From JADLAT01 sp964348795 (GTDB lineage: Bacteria > Pseudomonadota > Alphaproteobacteria > Micavibrionales > Micavibrionaceae), in assembly GCA_964348795.1 (NCBI GenBank), contig CAYGDY010000015.1, forward strand, positions 1-59,876: a stretch of DNA of 59,876 bases, written 5' to 3'. Positions 18,501-25,963 of the stretch are shown in pieces. A program made the position numbers and the translations under genes. Every line of letters starts with the position of its first letter. The first letter of the stretch is position 1. The notes beneath the pieces are model-generated. The model saw only the letters and a list, made by a program, of their open reading frames with translations, was not told the origin of the DNA and ran no database searches.

Positions 18501-18686
18501 GAGGTGCGAAATGAAGAACCCCCAGAAAACAATTCTTTTCTAAAAAATATTGCAGATTTGTTCGCTGGGGCTGTTTTTCAAAAAGCCATTGGTCAAAAAT
18601 GCGAACGGTGCTGGAAGGTGTTGCCAGAGGTGCAAGAGCCGTCTTGTTTATGCAACCGTTGCGCGGCGGTGGTTTCTGCGGCGTAG
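15531..18686 (+). CDS. ileS: Isoleucyl-tRNA synthetase with three repeat-encoded inserts
   Basis: Class I synthetase that charges tRNA-Ile and edits valine. HMGH (in GDIHMGHAVN), the CP1 editing domain (WTTTPWTLPSN, GTGFVHIAPGHGEDDF), KMSKSLGN and a C-terminal zinc ribbon (CERCW ... CNRCA) are all present, and the frame is open. At 1051 residues it is about a hundred longer than usual. The excess maps to three in-frame palindromic repeats: residues about 240-262 and 348-373 inside the editing region and 509-540 just before the segment WIPAKGENRI. All three sit at likely surface loops. Start: ATG at 15531, 45 bp after the transporter gene. Confidence 0.95.
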   Translation: MTEETKEDPKDKDRYRDTVFLPKTDFPMRGGLPQKEPEILKKWQEMGLYTQMRKAAQGKPKWVLHDGPPYANGDIHMGHAVNKILKDVVVKSRAMLGFDSPYVPGWDCHGLPIEWKIEEAYRAEGKDKDNVPILQFRDECRKFAQGWVGVQAAQFQRLGVSGDWETPYLTMRTRAEGKIVREIHKFAMNGGLYKGAKPVMWSTVEKTALAEAEVEYKEHKSITVWVKFRVDWEKTKANFSHSERSEESGVSNEILRFAQDDKGEGQDDVSVVIWTTTPWTLPSNRAIAFGEGMEYGVYEYDGQKIVVATSLAESVKHAAKIEHWEKIGTLKGEDFAGVVCRHPLYQKCHPEGAETLKDLKDTDGDPSASLQDDSISIYDFDVPLLAGDFVTDDAGTGFVHIAPGHGEDDFYLGVANGIEITDNVADDGTFRPHVPLFAGLEVYTQKGEMGAGNFAVLKALDEAGALLAKGSIRHEYPHSWRSKAPVIFRTTPQWFIAMDRALNTPHALTPHPNPLPIGERGQDSAFTAPSPLWGEGRGEGKMTLRQTALNSISQTTWIPAKGENRIRAMIENRPDWCISRQRAWGVPIALFLHKETGEILKDEAVFNRIGDIFEIEGADAWWSRPPQDFLGDAYNAADYTQVFDIVDVWFESGATHAFVLGDTETWPCFADENGKSVKQADLYLEGSDQHRGWFHSSLLEGCGTNGVAPYKAVLTHGFVLDEKGYKMSKSLGNVVDPLKLMQEHGADILRLWALTADYSEDIRIGKDSLKSTGDLYRRIRNTLRFLLGALDGFTKEQMVSDVASMPELERWVLHQTAVMDEKVRGHIASYEFMKLTKALHDFCNETLSSFYFDIRKDRLYCDALDSPERKACLTVMAHVFEALTAWLAPVLVFTAEEAWSHRPAGLFAETESVHLREFVNVPQKWRDDVLGHKWESIIEYRAMILAVLEPKRANKEIGSSLEAHPVLYVSPQAHSLKGVDMAEICITSNLEVRNEEPPENNSFLKNIADLFAGAVFQKAIGQKCERCWKVLPEVQEPSCLCNRCAAVVSAA
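16249..16314. repeat. Family B repeat inside ileS (insert 1)
   Basis: GTCATTCTGAACGCAGTGAAG ... CTTTGCTCAGGATGAC, read in frame as HSERSEESG ... RFAQDD, between VKFRV and VVIWTTTPWT. Other IleRS proteins have only a few residues there. Confidence 0.88.
16573..16649. repeat. Family B repeat inside ileS (insert 2)
   Basis: GTCATCCTGAAGG ... CACTTCAGGATGAC, read in frame as CHPEGAETLKDL ... SLQDD, within the editing domain after CRHPLY. It has a different sequence from insert 1 but the same inverted ends. Confidence 0.85.
17056..17150. repeat. Family D GC-rich palindrome inside ileS (insert 3)
   Basis: CCCCTCACCCTAACCCTCTC ... GAGAGGGACGGGGTGAGGGG: a nearly perfect 95-bp inverted repeat read in frame as LTPHPNPLPIGERG ... 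SPLWGEGRGEG. The same family occurs at 42021-42110 and near 9121 and 59848. Confidence 0.9.
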
Positions 18687-18745
18687 TAGAGCCCAGTCTT
18701 TCAATACGCTATTGTCGTTTTAAATAAGAAGGGTGCGCCATCCCT

Positions 18746-18874
18746 CGTCACCCCCGCCGCTTGGCGACAGCCAAGCTTATAGTGCGGGGGTCCATGAGGT
18801 GAGCCGTTTCACGGCTCTCTTTTTCTGGATCCCGTGCGTGCCAATTTTGCTTCGCAAAATGCCCACGGGATGAC
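18746..18874 (+). terminator. Composite repeat with terminator hairpin after ileS
   Basis: CGTCACCCCCGCCGC ... GCGGGGGTCC, then GTGAGCCGTTTCACGGCTCTC and TTTTT (about 18799-18825), then GGATCCCGTGCGTG, a TTTTGCTTCGCAAAA hairpin and CACGGGATGACG. Same architecture as the elements after lysS, the scaffold gene and the ATP12 gene. Confidence 0.75.
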
Positions 18875-18942
18875 GGGCGTTGTATCACTCTTTGCTAAGA
18901 AAGACTCCTGTTTTCACGGCGGTGGTTGAGATTTAGTGCGCT

Positions 18943-19010
18943 GTCATCCTGAGCAACGCCGAAGGATCTCTTGTGGTTGGGGGGGATTCTTCGCTTCGCT
19001 CAGAATGACA
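18943..19010. repeat. Interspersed palindromic repeat, family B
   Basis: GTCATCCTGAGCAACGCCGAAGG ... TTCGCTCAGAATGACA. With the composite element before it, this fills the 409-bp gap between ileS and trmFO, in which no gene is seen. Confidence 0.75.
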
Positions 19011-19095
19011 AAAAAAGTCGCTCAGAATGACACACACTGGATTGCTTCGCCGTCGCTCGCGGGTGACGATGCGGTTTGGCTCGGGATGACGAAGA

Positions 19096-20520
19096 CTACG
19101 CCAGCCAGTGTTCCAGTGCTCTCATGGCGCGGGTGGTATAGGCCTTTTTCCGGTCCAGCCCCTTGTGCCACCGGCGTTTGATTTTACCGGCCTTGGTGGT
19201 GTATTCCACGCTGGCTTCATCTTCGGTGAGGTCCGCAAAGAGCCCGAAATTGATATTCATGGGCTGGAAACTGTCCGCCCGCGCGCCACCCGTAATATGG
19301 TGGAGGAGCGCGCCGTGTGCGGTGGTTTGTGGCGGCGGGGTCAGAGGCCTGCCCAGTATTTCGCCCGCGGCCATGCGCCCCGCAATCAGGCCCATACTGG
19401 CGCTTTCCACATAGCCCTCGCATCCTGTGATCTGGCCTGCAAAGCGCAGGCGTGGCTGGGTTTTGAGGCGCAGTTGTTCGTCCAGAAGGGTTGGGGAATT
19501 GATAAAGGTATTGCGGTGCAGACCGCCAAGGCGGGCAAATTGCGCGTCCTCCAGCCCCGGGATCATGCGGAAAACGCGGGTTTGGTCGCCCCATTTCATC
19601 TTGGTTTGGAAACCCACCATATTATAAAGTGTACCAAGTGCGTTATCCTGCCGCAGTTGCACCACGGCATAGGGTTTGACGTCAGGCGCATGCGGGTTGG
19701 TGAGCCCTACGGGCTTCATTGGGCCAAAGCGCAGGGTTTCCGGCCCGCGCTCGGCCATGACTTCGACGGGCATGCACCCTTCAAAGTAAGGTATCTCTTT
19801 GTTTTGTCCTACCGCTTCGCTACTTGAGGACAGTTCCCAATCTTTCGGCATACCGTATTCGGCGGTGAGAAGGGCTTGGACAAACGCATTGTACTGGTCT
19901 TCGGTCATCGGGCAGTTGATGTAGTCCTTCCCCGTGCCGGCGGGGCCTTCTTTATCATAGCGGGATTGAAACCATGCCACATCCATGTTGAGGCTTTCGG
20001 TGTGGACGATGGGCGCAATGGCATCGAAGAAGGCCAAGGCATCCTGCCCCGTCAGGGATTGAATCGCCGTGGCCAGTGCGCCCGATGTCAGCGGGCCTGT
20101 GGCGATAATCACGCTCTCCCAGTCCTCGGGCGGCAGGCCAGAAATCTCGCCCCGTTCCAGTGTGATAAGGGGGTGATCTTCGAGGGCTTTTGTCACGCCT
20201 TGGGAAAACACGTCCCGATCCACGGCCAGCGCGCCGCCCGCAGGCACGGCCGCCTTGTCGCCCTCGCGCATGATGAGGGAATGCATCGCCCGCATTTCCG
20301 CGTGGAGGAGCCCCACCGCGTTATGCTCGGCATCGTCACTGCGGAAGGAGTTGGAGCAGACCAGCTCCGCGCAGCCTTGGGTCTTATGCGCGGGGGTTTG
20401 GCGCTCGGGCCGCATCTCGTGCAGGATGACGGGCACGCCCATTTGCGCGGCCTGCCATGCGGCTTCACTGCCCGCCAGTCCCGCGCCGATGATGTGAAGG
20501 GTTTTCGGTTGTTTGATCAT
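19096..20520 (-). CDS. trmFO: Folate/FAD-dependent tRNA m5U54 methyltransferase
   Basis: Methylates uridine 54 in the T loop of tRNAs using methylenetetrahydrofolate and FADH2. 474 residues with the N-terminal FAD-binding GAGLAGSEAAWQ, the conserved ELVCSNSFRSDD with its functional Cys, GAAGLLHAEMR-like GLLHAEMRAMHSLI, and the late motifs QITGCEGYVESASMGLIAGRMAA and MNINFGLF. Length is normal. It is transcribed away from dapD's upstream neighbour, with a tandem-repeat-bearing gap behind its start. The ATG at 20520 opens the FAD-binding strand (KTLHIIGAG). Confidence 0.95.
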   Translation of the reverse strand: MIKQPKTLHIIGAGLAGSEAAWQAAQMGVPVILHEMRPERQTPAHKTQGCAELVCSNSFRSDDAEHNAVGLLHAEMRAMHSLIMREGDKAAVPAGGALAVDRDVFSQGVTKALEDHPLITLERGEISGLPPEDWESVIIATGPLTSGALATAIQSLTGQDALAFFDAIAPIVHTESLNMDVAWFQSRYDKEGPAGTGKDYINCPMTEDQYNAFVQALLTAEYGMPKDWELSSSSEAVGQNKEIPYFEGCMPVEVMAERGPETLRFGPMKPVGLTNPHAPDVKPYAVVQLRQDNALGTLYNMVGFQTKMKWGDQTRVFRMIPGLEDAQFARLGGLHRNTFINSPTLLDEQLRLKTQPRLRFAGQITGCEGYVESASMGLIAGRMAAGEILGRPLTPPPQTTAHGALLHHITGGARADSFQPMNINFGLFADLTEDEASVEYTTKAGKIKRRWHKGLDRKKAYTTRAMRALEHWLA

Positions 20521-20574
20521 GACGGGTTTTTAGCATCAAGAGGAAAGGTAGCCAAGGTTTTTTGTGATTATCCT

Positions 20575-20714
20575 TGTCATCCTGAGTGAAACGAAGGACC
20601 TCTTGTGGTTGGGCGGGATTCTTCGCTTCGCTCAGAATGACTAAAAAAAGGTCGCTCAGAATGACTAAAAAAAGGTCGCTCAGAATGACTAAAAAAAGGT
20701 CGCTCAGAATGACA
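20575..20714. repeat. Family B repeat with 24-bp tandem expansion
   Basis: A family B element (GTCATCCTGAGTGAAACG ... TTCGCTCAGAATGA) whose 3' arm has been copied: a 24-bp unit, CTAAAAAAAGG plus TCGCTCAGAATGA, occurs three times in perfect tandem at 20641-20664, 20665-20688 and 20689-20712. It lies between trmFO and dapD. Confidence 0.9.
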
Positions 20715-20758
20715 GGAACGCCGTGACCGCTCATGCGATCTCGCGATAACGGACTTTC

Positions 20759-21619
20759 TTAATCCCTCAATAATTCATTGATCGAAGTCTTGCTTCGGGT
20801 TTTTTCATCCACGCGTTTGACGATGACGGCGCAGGCCAGCGACGGTGCGGGGGAGCCATCGGGCAGAGGCTTGCTCGCGGGCAGGGAACCAGGAATGACG
20901 ACAGAATAGGCGGGCACGCGGCCCATAAAGACCTCGCCCGTATTGCGGTCAATGATCTTTGTGGAGGCGCTGAGGAAAACGCCCATGGAGAGCACGGAGC
21001 CTTCCTCCACAATCACGCCTTCTGCGACTTCGGAGCGGGCCCCGATAAAGCAGTTATCCTCGATAATCACGGGGCCAGCCTGCAGCGGTTCCAGCACGCC
21101 GCCGATCCCCACACCGCCCGAAATATGGCAGTTTTTACCGATTTGCGCGCAGGAGCCAATCGTGACCCATGTATCGACCATCGTGCCCTCATCCACGAAG
21201 GCCCCGACATTCACAAAGCTGGGCAGAAGGACCACGCCCTTGGCGATATGGGCGGAATGACGCACGATGCAATGCGGCACGGCGCGGAAACCCGCCTTGT
21301 CGAAATCGGCTTGGTCCCATCCCTTGAATTTGCTCGGGACTTTGTCGTACCAGAAGGCGCCGTCCGGTCCGCCGGAAATTTTCTGCATGGGGTTCAGGCG
21401 AAAGGACAGCAAGACGGCCTTTTTGACCCACTGATTCACGTGCCATGCGCCATGTGTTTTTTGCGCCACACGCAATGTGCCGGCATCGAGCTGGTTCAGT
21501 GTTTCCGTTACGGCTTCGCGCACGGGGCCTGTCGTGCCGGCGTTTAAGGTCGAGACGGTTTCCCATGCCTGATTGATAGTGTCTTCGAGGGAGGCGGTTT
21601 TTGCGGCAGTCAGGGCCAT
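20759..21619 (-). CDS. dapD: Tetrahydrodipicolinate N-succinyltransferase
   Basis: Fourth step of the succinylase route to lysine and meso-diaminopimelate: transfers succinyl from succinyl-CoA to tetrahydrodipicolinate. 286 residues. The N-terminal helical part is followed by DGAFWYDKVPSKF and by a left-handed beta-helix of hexapeptide repeats (GAFVDEGTMVDTWVTIGSCAQIGKNCHISGGVGIGGVLEP), including the family's conserved SCAQIG.N.H. Length and motifs are normal. It is monocistronic, between palindromic repeats. Confidence 0.95.
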   Translation of the reverse strand: MALTAAKTASLEDTINQAWETVSTLNAGTTGPVREAVTETLNQLDAGTLRVAQKTHGAWHVNQWVKKAVLLSFRLNPMQKISGGPDGAFWYDKVPSKFKGWDQADFDKAGFRAVPHCIVRHSAHIAKGVVLLPSFVNVGAFVDEGTMVDTWVTIGSCAQIGKNCHISGGVGIGGVLEPLQAGPVIIEDNCFIGARSEVAEGVIVEEGSVLSMGVFLSASTKIIDRNTGEVFMGRVPAYSVVIPGSLPASKPLPDGSPAPSLACAVIVKRVDEKTRSKTSINELLRD

Positions 21620-21642
21620 GGTGTTTTAAGTCCTTTCTACGG

Positions 21643-21710
21643 TGTCATTCTGAGGCAAAGCCGAAGAATCTCAAGAATTCAGAGATCCTTCACTGTCGCT
21701 CAGAATGACA
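21643..21710. repeat. Interspersed palindromic repeat, family B
   Basis: GTCATTCTGAGGCAAAGCCG ... CACTGTCGCTCAGAATGACA, between dapD and the gene at 21773. Confidence 0.8.
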
Positions 21711-21772
21711 GGTGAATATATGGTTGCACTTCACCATGACGGGCGCGGAAAATCAAGAGCCTGCTTTTGTGA

Positions 21773-22444
21773 TTACAGTGACGATAATAAAAACTTCTTC
21801 GCCAGATCGAGTTTTTTCAAGTCACGCGGTGGCAGATGTTTTCTGTGCGGTTCCAAAAGCGTGATGACCTGTCTGTAATCCTTTTCGCGGTAGGCCTTGG
21901 CCGCCAGTGTCGAGGCCTCCTGCACGGTGCGGAGATAGTGTTGCCGCACGGCCTGTTCGGTCTGTTTGGTCCGGATCGTCTGGGCCCGTTCCTGCAGTTT
22001 CGGCGAGGGCTCCAGAAAATATTTTCCGTGCTTTTTACAGTCTTTTGCCAAAAGCGTGAGGGTACTTACGATCTGGGCGGGTGTCACCAGATTGCGCGCC
22101 AGTTCGGGCGCGAAGGCTTTCTTGCGGGCGGCGGTCAGCATTTCGGGAATCGTAAAGCGCAGGACGGTATTATAATACAGGAAGACTTCAAACCGATGAT
22201 CTTCCCCTTTGTAGAGGATTTCCAGCGCGGTGTCGTTCTTTTCATAGCGGGTCATGGCCAGAAAATGCGGTTCGATGTCCTGCCCCACCGCCCATGGCCG
22301 GACGATATGGTAGTTGTTTTTATATTCCGCCAGTCCGCTCATGTAGGTGAAGTCGTGCTTTTGCTCCAGAAAACGCAGTTGCTTTTCACATTCCACGAAA
22401 AATGTTCTGGCGAGGGTGGCGGGGTCTGAAAGGCGCTGGTTCAT
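21773..22444 (-). CDS. Hypothetical protein (223 aa)
   Basis: Family not recognised. The N-terminal half looks like an alpha/beta domain (FTYMSGLAEYKNNYHIVRPWAVGQDIEPHFLAMTRYEKNDTALEILYKG ... HRFEVFLYYNT). The C-terminal half is helical and Lys/Arg-rich, ending with a TPR-like pair (AAKAYREKDYRQVITLLEPHRKHLPPRDLKKLDLAKKFL). No signal peptide or membrane segment. The start at 22444 (MNQRLSD) is preferred over upstream candidates because the upstream extension reads through low-quality intergenic sequence. Confidence 0.6.
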   Translation of the reverse strand: MNQRLSDPATLARTFFVECEKQLRFLEQKHDFTYMSGLAEYKNNYHIVRPWAVGQDIEPHFLAMTRYEKNDTALEILYKGEDHRFEVFLYYNTVLRFTIPEMLTAARKKAFAPELARNLVTPAQIVSTLTLLAKDCKKHGKYFLEPSPKLQERAQTIRTKQTEQAVRQHYLRTVQEASTLAAKAYREKDYRQVITLLEPHRKHLPPRDLKKLDLAKKFLLSSL

Positions 22445-22713
22445 GGGGCGTTTTTTAAAAATGTCGTGTTCAAGCGTTGGGTGTGGGACTTTCCGGACCA
22501 TTATACCATGAGAAATAACCAGATGGGTTATACACTGTTCGGTGCGCAGAAAAAACACCAAATTTTTTTGTTCCTAATAGTGCTTCGCAAAATACCCGCA
22601 GGATGACGGAAAAAACGGCAGGGACGAAGACTATCAGGAAAAATTAACGGAAAGTTTATGGGTTTTATGTACTGTAGTGTAGAGGGAACGGGCTTTTCGA
22701 GCGGACGTAACGG

Positions 22714-23115
22714 ATGGGGATTGCCGAGGAGGTTATAAAGGCTTTGATGACGGAGAAGCAAAAAGCGCTTGCCGAAACCCTGAAGGCTGAGTTCGTGCAG
22801 GCCGGTTCTCAGAAAATCAGTGACCCTGCGGTCAAAACGATGTTCAACCGCTATGCCGAGGTGGAATATCAATTGATGCAAGAAAATTTACTGGCCTTTT
22901 CTTATGTGGCGGTAACCCCTCGTACCCGCGAAGCGGTGAGTATGGTGATGGGGACCGTCAGCGACATTCTGGAAGAAAACAAGACCGAATTCGAGGCGCG
23001 CCTTCGCCGGCACGGCGTGGCGATGGAGCGGCTTTCCGAAAACCAGCGGGATCAATTTCAAGAGGCGTATCAGGCGGGTCTTGAACATGTTCGGGCTCGT
23101 GTGCTATCACCTTAG
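22714..23115 (+). CDS. Hypothetical helical protein (133 aa)
   Basis: Not recognised. Almost wholly alpha-helical and charged, with heptad-like stretches (LKAEFVQAGSQKISDPAVKTMFNRYAEVEYQLMQENLL and RLSENQRDQFQEAYQAGLEHVRARV), so it may form a coiled-coil or helical bundle. No catalytic motif is evident. It lies 54 bp before glmU in the same direction. The start at 22714 is uncertain; the Met at 22747 is an alternative. Confidence 0.55.
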   Translation: MGIAEEVIKALMTEKQKALAETLKAEFVQAGSQKISDPAVKTMFNRYAEVEYQLMQENLLAFSYVAVTPRTREAVSMVMGTVSDILEENKTEFEARLRRHGVAMERLSENQRDQFQEAYQAGLEHVRARVLSP

Positions 23116-23169
23116 AGCGTTCATCGTTTTCCATCAAAACGCTGTGCGCTCTCAAGGAGGTGTACTCTT

Positions 23170-24510
23170 ATGACCATACAAAAACTCTCTGTCGTTATTC
23201 TGGCCGCCGGCAAGGGCACGCGCATGAAATCCCCGTTGCCCAAGGTCCTGCACACGCTGGCGGGGCGCCCCATGATCGGCTGGTTGCTGGAGACGGTGGA
23301 ACAGCTTGCGCCCGACCGGATCCTTGTCGTGACGGGGCCGGACATGCCTGCGCTGGAACAGGCCGTCAAACCCCATAAAACCGTGGTGCAGGAGACCCGC
23401 AACGGCACCGGCGGCGCGTTGAAAGTCGCATTGCCCCTGCTGGAAGGCTTTGACGGGGATGTGCTGGTTTTGCTGGGGGATGCCCCGTTGCTGGGGCTGG
23501 CTACGCTGAAAGGATTGATTGAGACGCGCAGACATGCTGGAATCGCGGTGCTGGGGGCCAGACTGCAAGACCCGTTCGGTTATGGGCGCCTGATTTTGGG
23601 GCCGGATCACGCTGTCCGCCGGATTGTCGAGGAAAAGGATGCGACGCGGGAGGAGCGGGCCATTGATGTGGTCAATGCGGGCGCGTTTTGTATAGATGGC
23701 GCGCGGCTGGCAGGCTGGGTGGAGAAAATCGGCAACGATAACGCCGCAGGAGAATATTACCTGACCGATCTGCCCGCGATTGCGGCCTATGACGGGGTGG
23801 AAACCAAGGCGTATCTGGCCCGTGATCCGGCGGAGATGATGGGATGCAATTCCAGAGCCGATCTGGCGCGTCTGGACAAAACGCTTCAGGCGCAGTTGGC
23901 AGAACGGATGATGGATCATGGGGTCACGATGCTGGACCCCGCTTCGGTGTATCTGTGGCATGATACGGTGATTGGTGCGGGCAGTGTGATTGAACCCCAC
24001 GTGATTTTTGGCGCGGGTGTGCGCATGGCCGAAAACGTCACGATCAAGGGCTTTAGTCATATCGAAGGCGCGGATATTGCATCGGATGCGGTGATCGGGC
24101 CTTTTGCCCGTATCAGACCCGAAACAGTGGTGGGGCCGGATGTGCGCGTAGGAAACTTTGTGGAGATCAAAAAATCCACGCTGGGCGCGGGAAGCAAGAT
24201 CAACCATCTGGCCTATGTGGGGGATTGCACCATGGGGCAGGACGTGAATTTCTCGGCGGGCGCGATTACGGTCAATTATGACGGGTATTCCAAGCACCAG
24301 ACGGTGATCGGGGACGGGGTGATGGTGGGCTCCAATGTCAATCTGGTTGCGCCGGTGATGCTCGGGGATGGTGCGTTTATCGCCGCAGGCTCCACCATTA
24401 CGGCGGATGTGCCGCCCGATTCCCTGACCATCGCGCGGGAGCCTGAAAAAGTTATAGAAGGCGGGGCTGTGCGCTATCGGGCGGTTAAGGCGCGGAAGAA
24501 GAAGGTGTAA
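23170..24510 (+). CDS. glmU: Bifunctional UDP-GlcNAc pyrophosphorylase / GlcN-1-P acetyltransferase
   Basis: Makes UDP-N-acetylglucosamine for peptidoglycan and lipopolysaccharide. 446 residues. N-terminal nucleotidyltransferase: VVILAAGKGTRMKSPLPKVLH (the LAAGxGTRM..LPK signature), NGTGGALKVA, LLGDAPLL and NAGAFCID. C-terminal acetyltransferase: a left-handed beta helix starting at about residue 245 with IGPFARIRPETVVGPDVRVGNFVEIKKS, then LAYVGDCTMGQDVNFSAGAITVNYDG. Length is normal. CAAGGAGG upstream of the ATG at 23170 is a strong ribosome site. Confidence 0.96.
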   Translation: MTIQKLSVVILAAGKGTRMKSPLPKVLHTLAGRPMIGWLLETVEQLAPDRILVVTGPDMPALEQAVKPHKTVVQETRNGTGGALKVALPLLEGFDGDVLVLLGDAPLLGLATLKGLIETRRHAGIAVLGARLQDPFGYGRLILGPDHAVRRIVEEKDATREERAIDVVNAGAFCIDGARLAGWVEKIGNDNAAGEYYLTDLPAIAAYDGVETKAYLARDPAEMMGCNSRADLARLDKTLQAQLAERMMDHGVTMLDPASVYLWHDTVIGAGSVIEPHVIFGAGVRMAENVTIKGFSHIEGADIASDAVIGPFARIRPETVVGPDVRVGNFVEIKKSTLGAGSKINHLAYVGDCTMGQDVNFSAGAITVNYDGYSKHQTVIGDGVMVGSNVNLVAPVMLGDGAFIAAGSTITADVPPDSLTIAREPEKVIEGGAVRYRAVKARKKKV

Positions 24511-24519
24511 ATCTCTGTC

Positions 24520-24548
24520 TTGTATTTGTGTGTATTTGTGTGTATGAT
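24520..24548 (+). promoter_or_regulatory. Probable hicAB promoter
   Basis: TTGTAT at 24520-24525 and TATGAT at 24543-24548, 17 bp apart, embedded in repeats of TGTATTTGTG. The transcript would start about 40 bp before hicA. An imperfect AACGTATTACGG palindrome near 24572-24583 may be a HicB operator. Confidence 0.55.
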
Positions 24549-24594
24549 GAAGGTATGCCAGTGCAAAAAATAACGTATTACGGTAAAAAAACAA

Positions 24595-24783
24595 ATGGAC
24601 AGCAAGGACATTATCAAAGCCTTGAAAAAAGAGGGTTGGTTCGAAGTGTCTACGAGCGGTGGAAGTCACAGGCAGTTTAAGCATCTCCAAAAATCAGGGC
24701 GGGTGACGGTGCCGCATCCCCGCAAGGATCTTCCCAAGGGAACGTTAAAAAGTATAGAGCGGCAGAGCGGAATCACATTTTAA
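24595..24783 (+). CDS. hicA: HicA-type toxin (mRNA interferase)
   Basis: 62 residues with a double-stranded RNA-binding-like fold. KDIIKALKKEGWFEVSTSGGSHRQFKH carries the conserved G-S-H with the catalytic histidine, followed by VTVPHPRKDLPKGTLKSI, the usual HicA C-terminal half. HicA cleaves mRNA without ribosomes and stops growth until bound by HicB. Toxin before antitoxin is the usual hicAB order; the gap to hicB is 14 bp. Confidence 0.92.
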   Translation: MDSKDIIKALKKEGWFEVSTSGGSHRQFKHLQKSGRVTVPHPRKDLPKGTLKSIERQSGITF

Positions 24784-24797
24784 ACAAGGAGGATTTT

Positions 24798-25178
24798 ATG
24801 GAGTATATCGCTATCATTCATAAAGAACCAGATTCCATCTTCGGCGTTTCCTTTCCTGATTTTGTGGGGTGTATTGCGGCGGGCTCTACACTTGAGAAGG
24901 CGCGGCGCGATGCGGTTGAGGCTCTGAGGATCCATATCGCTGGCCTTTTGGAAGACGGTGAGGCGCTTCCCGTGCCCTCGTCCCTCGATGCGGTCATGGC
25001 CCAGCCTGATTTTCAAGATGGGGTTGCGTTCATTGTAGATACGCCTGTGCAAGACGAAGTGGTCCGGATCAATGCTACGGTTTTAAAATCTGAATTGGTC
25101 ATGATTGATGCGCTGGCCCGCCAGCGTGGTATGACCCGTTCAGCATTTTTGGTTAAATCTGCTCTGAACCAGATTTAA
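24798..25178 (+). CDS. hicB: HicB-family antitoxin
   Basis: 126 residues. The N-terminal degraded RNase H fold (IAIIHKEPDSIFGVSFPDFVGCIAAGSTLEKARRDAVEALRIHI) neutralises HicA. The C-terminal ribbon-helix-helix (VVRINATVLKSELVMIDALARQRGMTRSAFLVKSAL) should bind the operon's promoter, so the pair is likely autoregulated. CAAGGAGG precedes the ATG. Its stop overlaps by four bases with the stop of the convergent methyltransferase gene. Confidence 0.92.
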   Translation: MEYIAIIHKEPDSIFGVSFPDFVGCIAAGSTLEKARRDAVEALRIHIAGLLEDGEALPVPSSLDAVMAQPDFQDGVAFIVDTPVQDEVVRINATVLKSELVMIDALARQRGMTRSAFLVKSALNQI

Positions 25179-25963
25179 CCCCGCTTCTCCACCACATAGG
25201 CAAAGCCTTCGCAGAAGGACTCTGTGCCGAGCGTGCGCATGAGGACCTGATACACTCGCCACACGACATGAAGGGGGGTAAAAAACGCGAAATAGTTGCT
25301 CATGTAATAGAGCCGTTTTTCGATGATGGTGAGGTTCGCATCGGCCAGAATAGCCTCGATCTGGCGCGGGGTGCCGTGGCTGTAATACGCCTTGAAGCCC
25401 ATGACATCGGCCAGCCCGTCATCGGTGTAGAAATACCGGATCAACCTGTTTTTAAAGCCTTCGGGCAGAATCATATTGAGCCGCGCAAACCAGGCGTTCT
25501 TGCAGGGCGCAAAAAAGATCATGCGCCCGCCGTCTTTGAGGAAGGTTTTCATGTTGAGGAGGGCAGAGCGGGCATCTTGCACATGCTCCAGCGTGGCACG
25601 GCTGATGATGAAATCCCCGTCCCCCGTGCCCGTTGTTTTGGTAATGTCGGCGCACACGGTGCGGTCATAGCCGCCATCCGGCGCGCGGGCGAGCTGTTCC
25701 GCATCAATATCCACCCCCACGGTGGTCAGGGCGCGTTCGGCTTTGAGGGCCGGAAAAATATGCGGGCACTTTCCCCCGCCGATGTCATAGATCAGCGCAC
25801 GCGGCGTGATATAGGTGGGGATCAGGCTTTTGTGGAAATCCGCCGTGCCGTAGGTGGTGTAGCTTTCGTTCAGAAAGGCCGAGTCGAATGTTCGGGAGAG
25901 GGCGACATTCCAGCGAAAGAATTTTTTAAGAAGGGGCATGGGCGCTCTGAAACTATGCGGCAT
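25175..25963 (-). CDS. SAM-dependent methyltransferase, class I
   Basis: Rossmann-fold methyltransferase. IYDIGGGKCPHIFPAL is motif I (glycine-rich, SAM binding), VGVDIDAEQLARAP motif II with its acidic residue, DFIISRATLEHVQDARSALLNMKTFLKDGGRMIFFAPCKNAW the motif IV to VI region of the Methyltransf_11 type. The substrate is unknown; the C-terminal half (ILADANLTIIEKRLYYMSNYFAFFTPLHVVWRVYQ) has a hydrophobic helix that could touch a membrane, as in sugar or lipid methyltransferases. The start is uncertain: ATG at 25963 overlaps the upstream gene, ATG at 25939 does not. Confidence 0.82.
   Translation of the reverse strand: MPHSFRAPMPLLKKFFRWNVALSRTFDSAFLNESYTTYGTADFHKSLIPTYITPRALIYDIGGGKCPHIFPALKAERALTTVGVDIDAEQLARAPDGGYDRTVCADITKTTGTGDGDFIISRATLEHVQDARSALLNMKTFLKDGGRMIFFAPCKNAWFARLNMILPEGFKNRLIRYFYTDDGLADVMGFKAYYSHGTPRQIEAILADANLTIIEKRLYYMSNYFAFFTPLHVVWRVYQVLMRTLGTESFCEGFAYVVEKRG

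Noticed and set aside
20641..20712. Tandem 24-bp units as a CRISPR array
   Set aside because: The units abut without spacers and derive from one arm of a dispersed palindrome; no cas genes are nearby.
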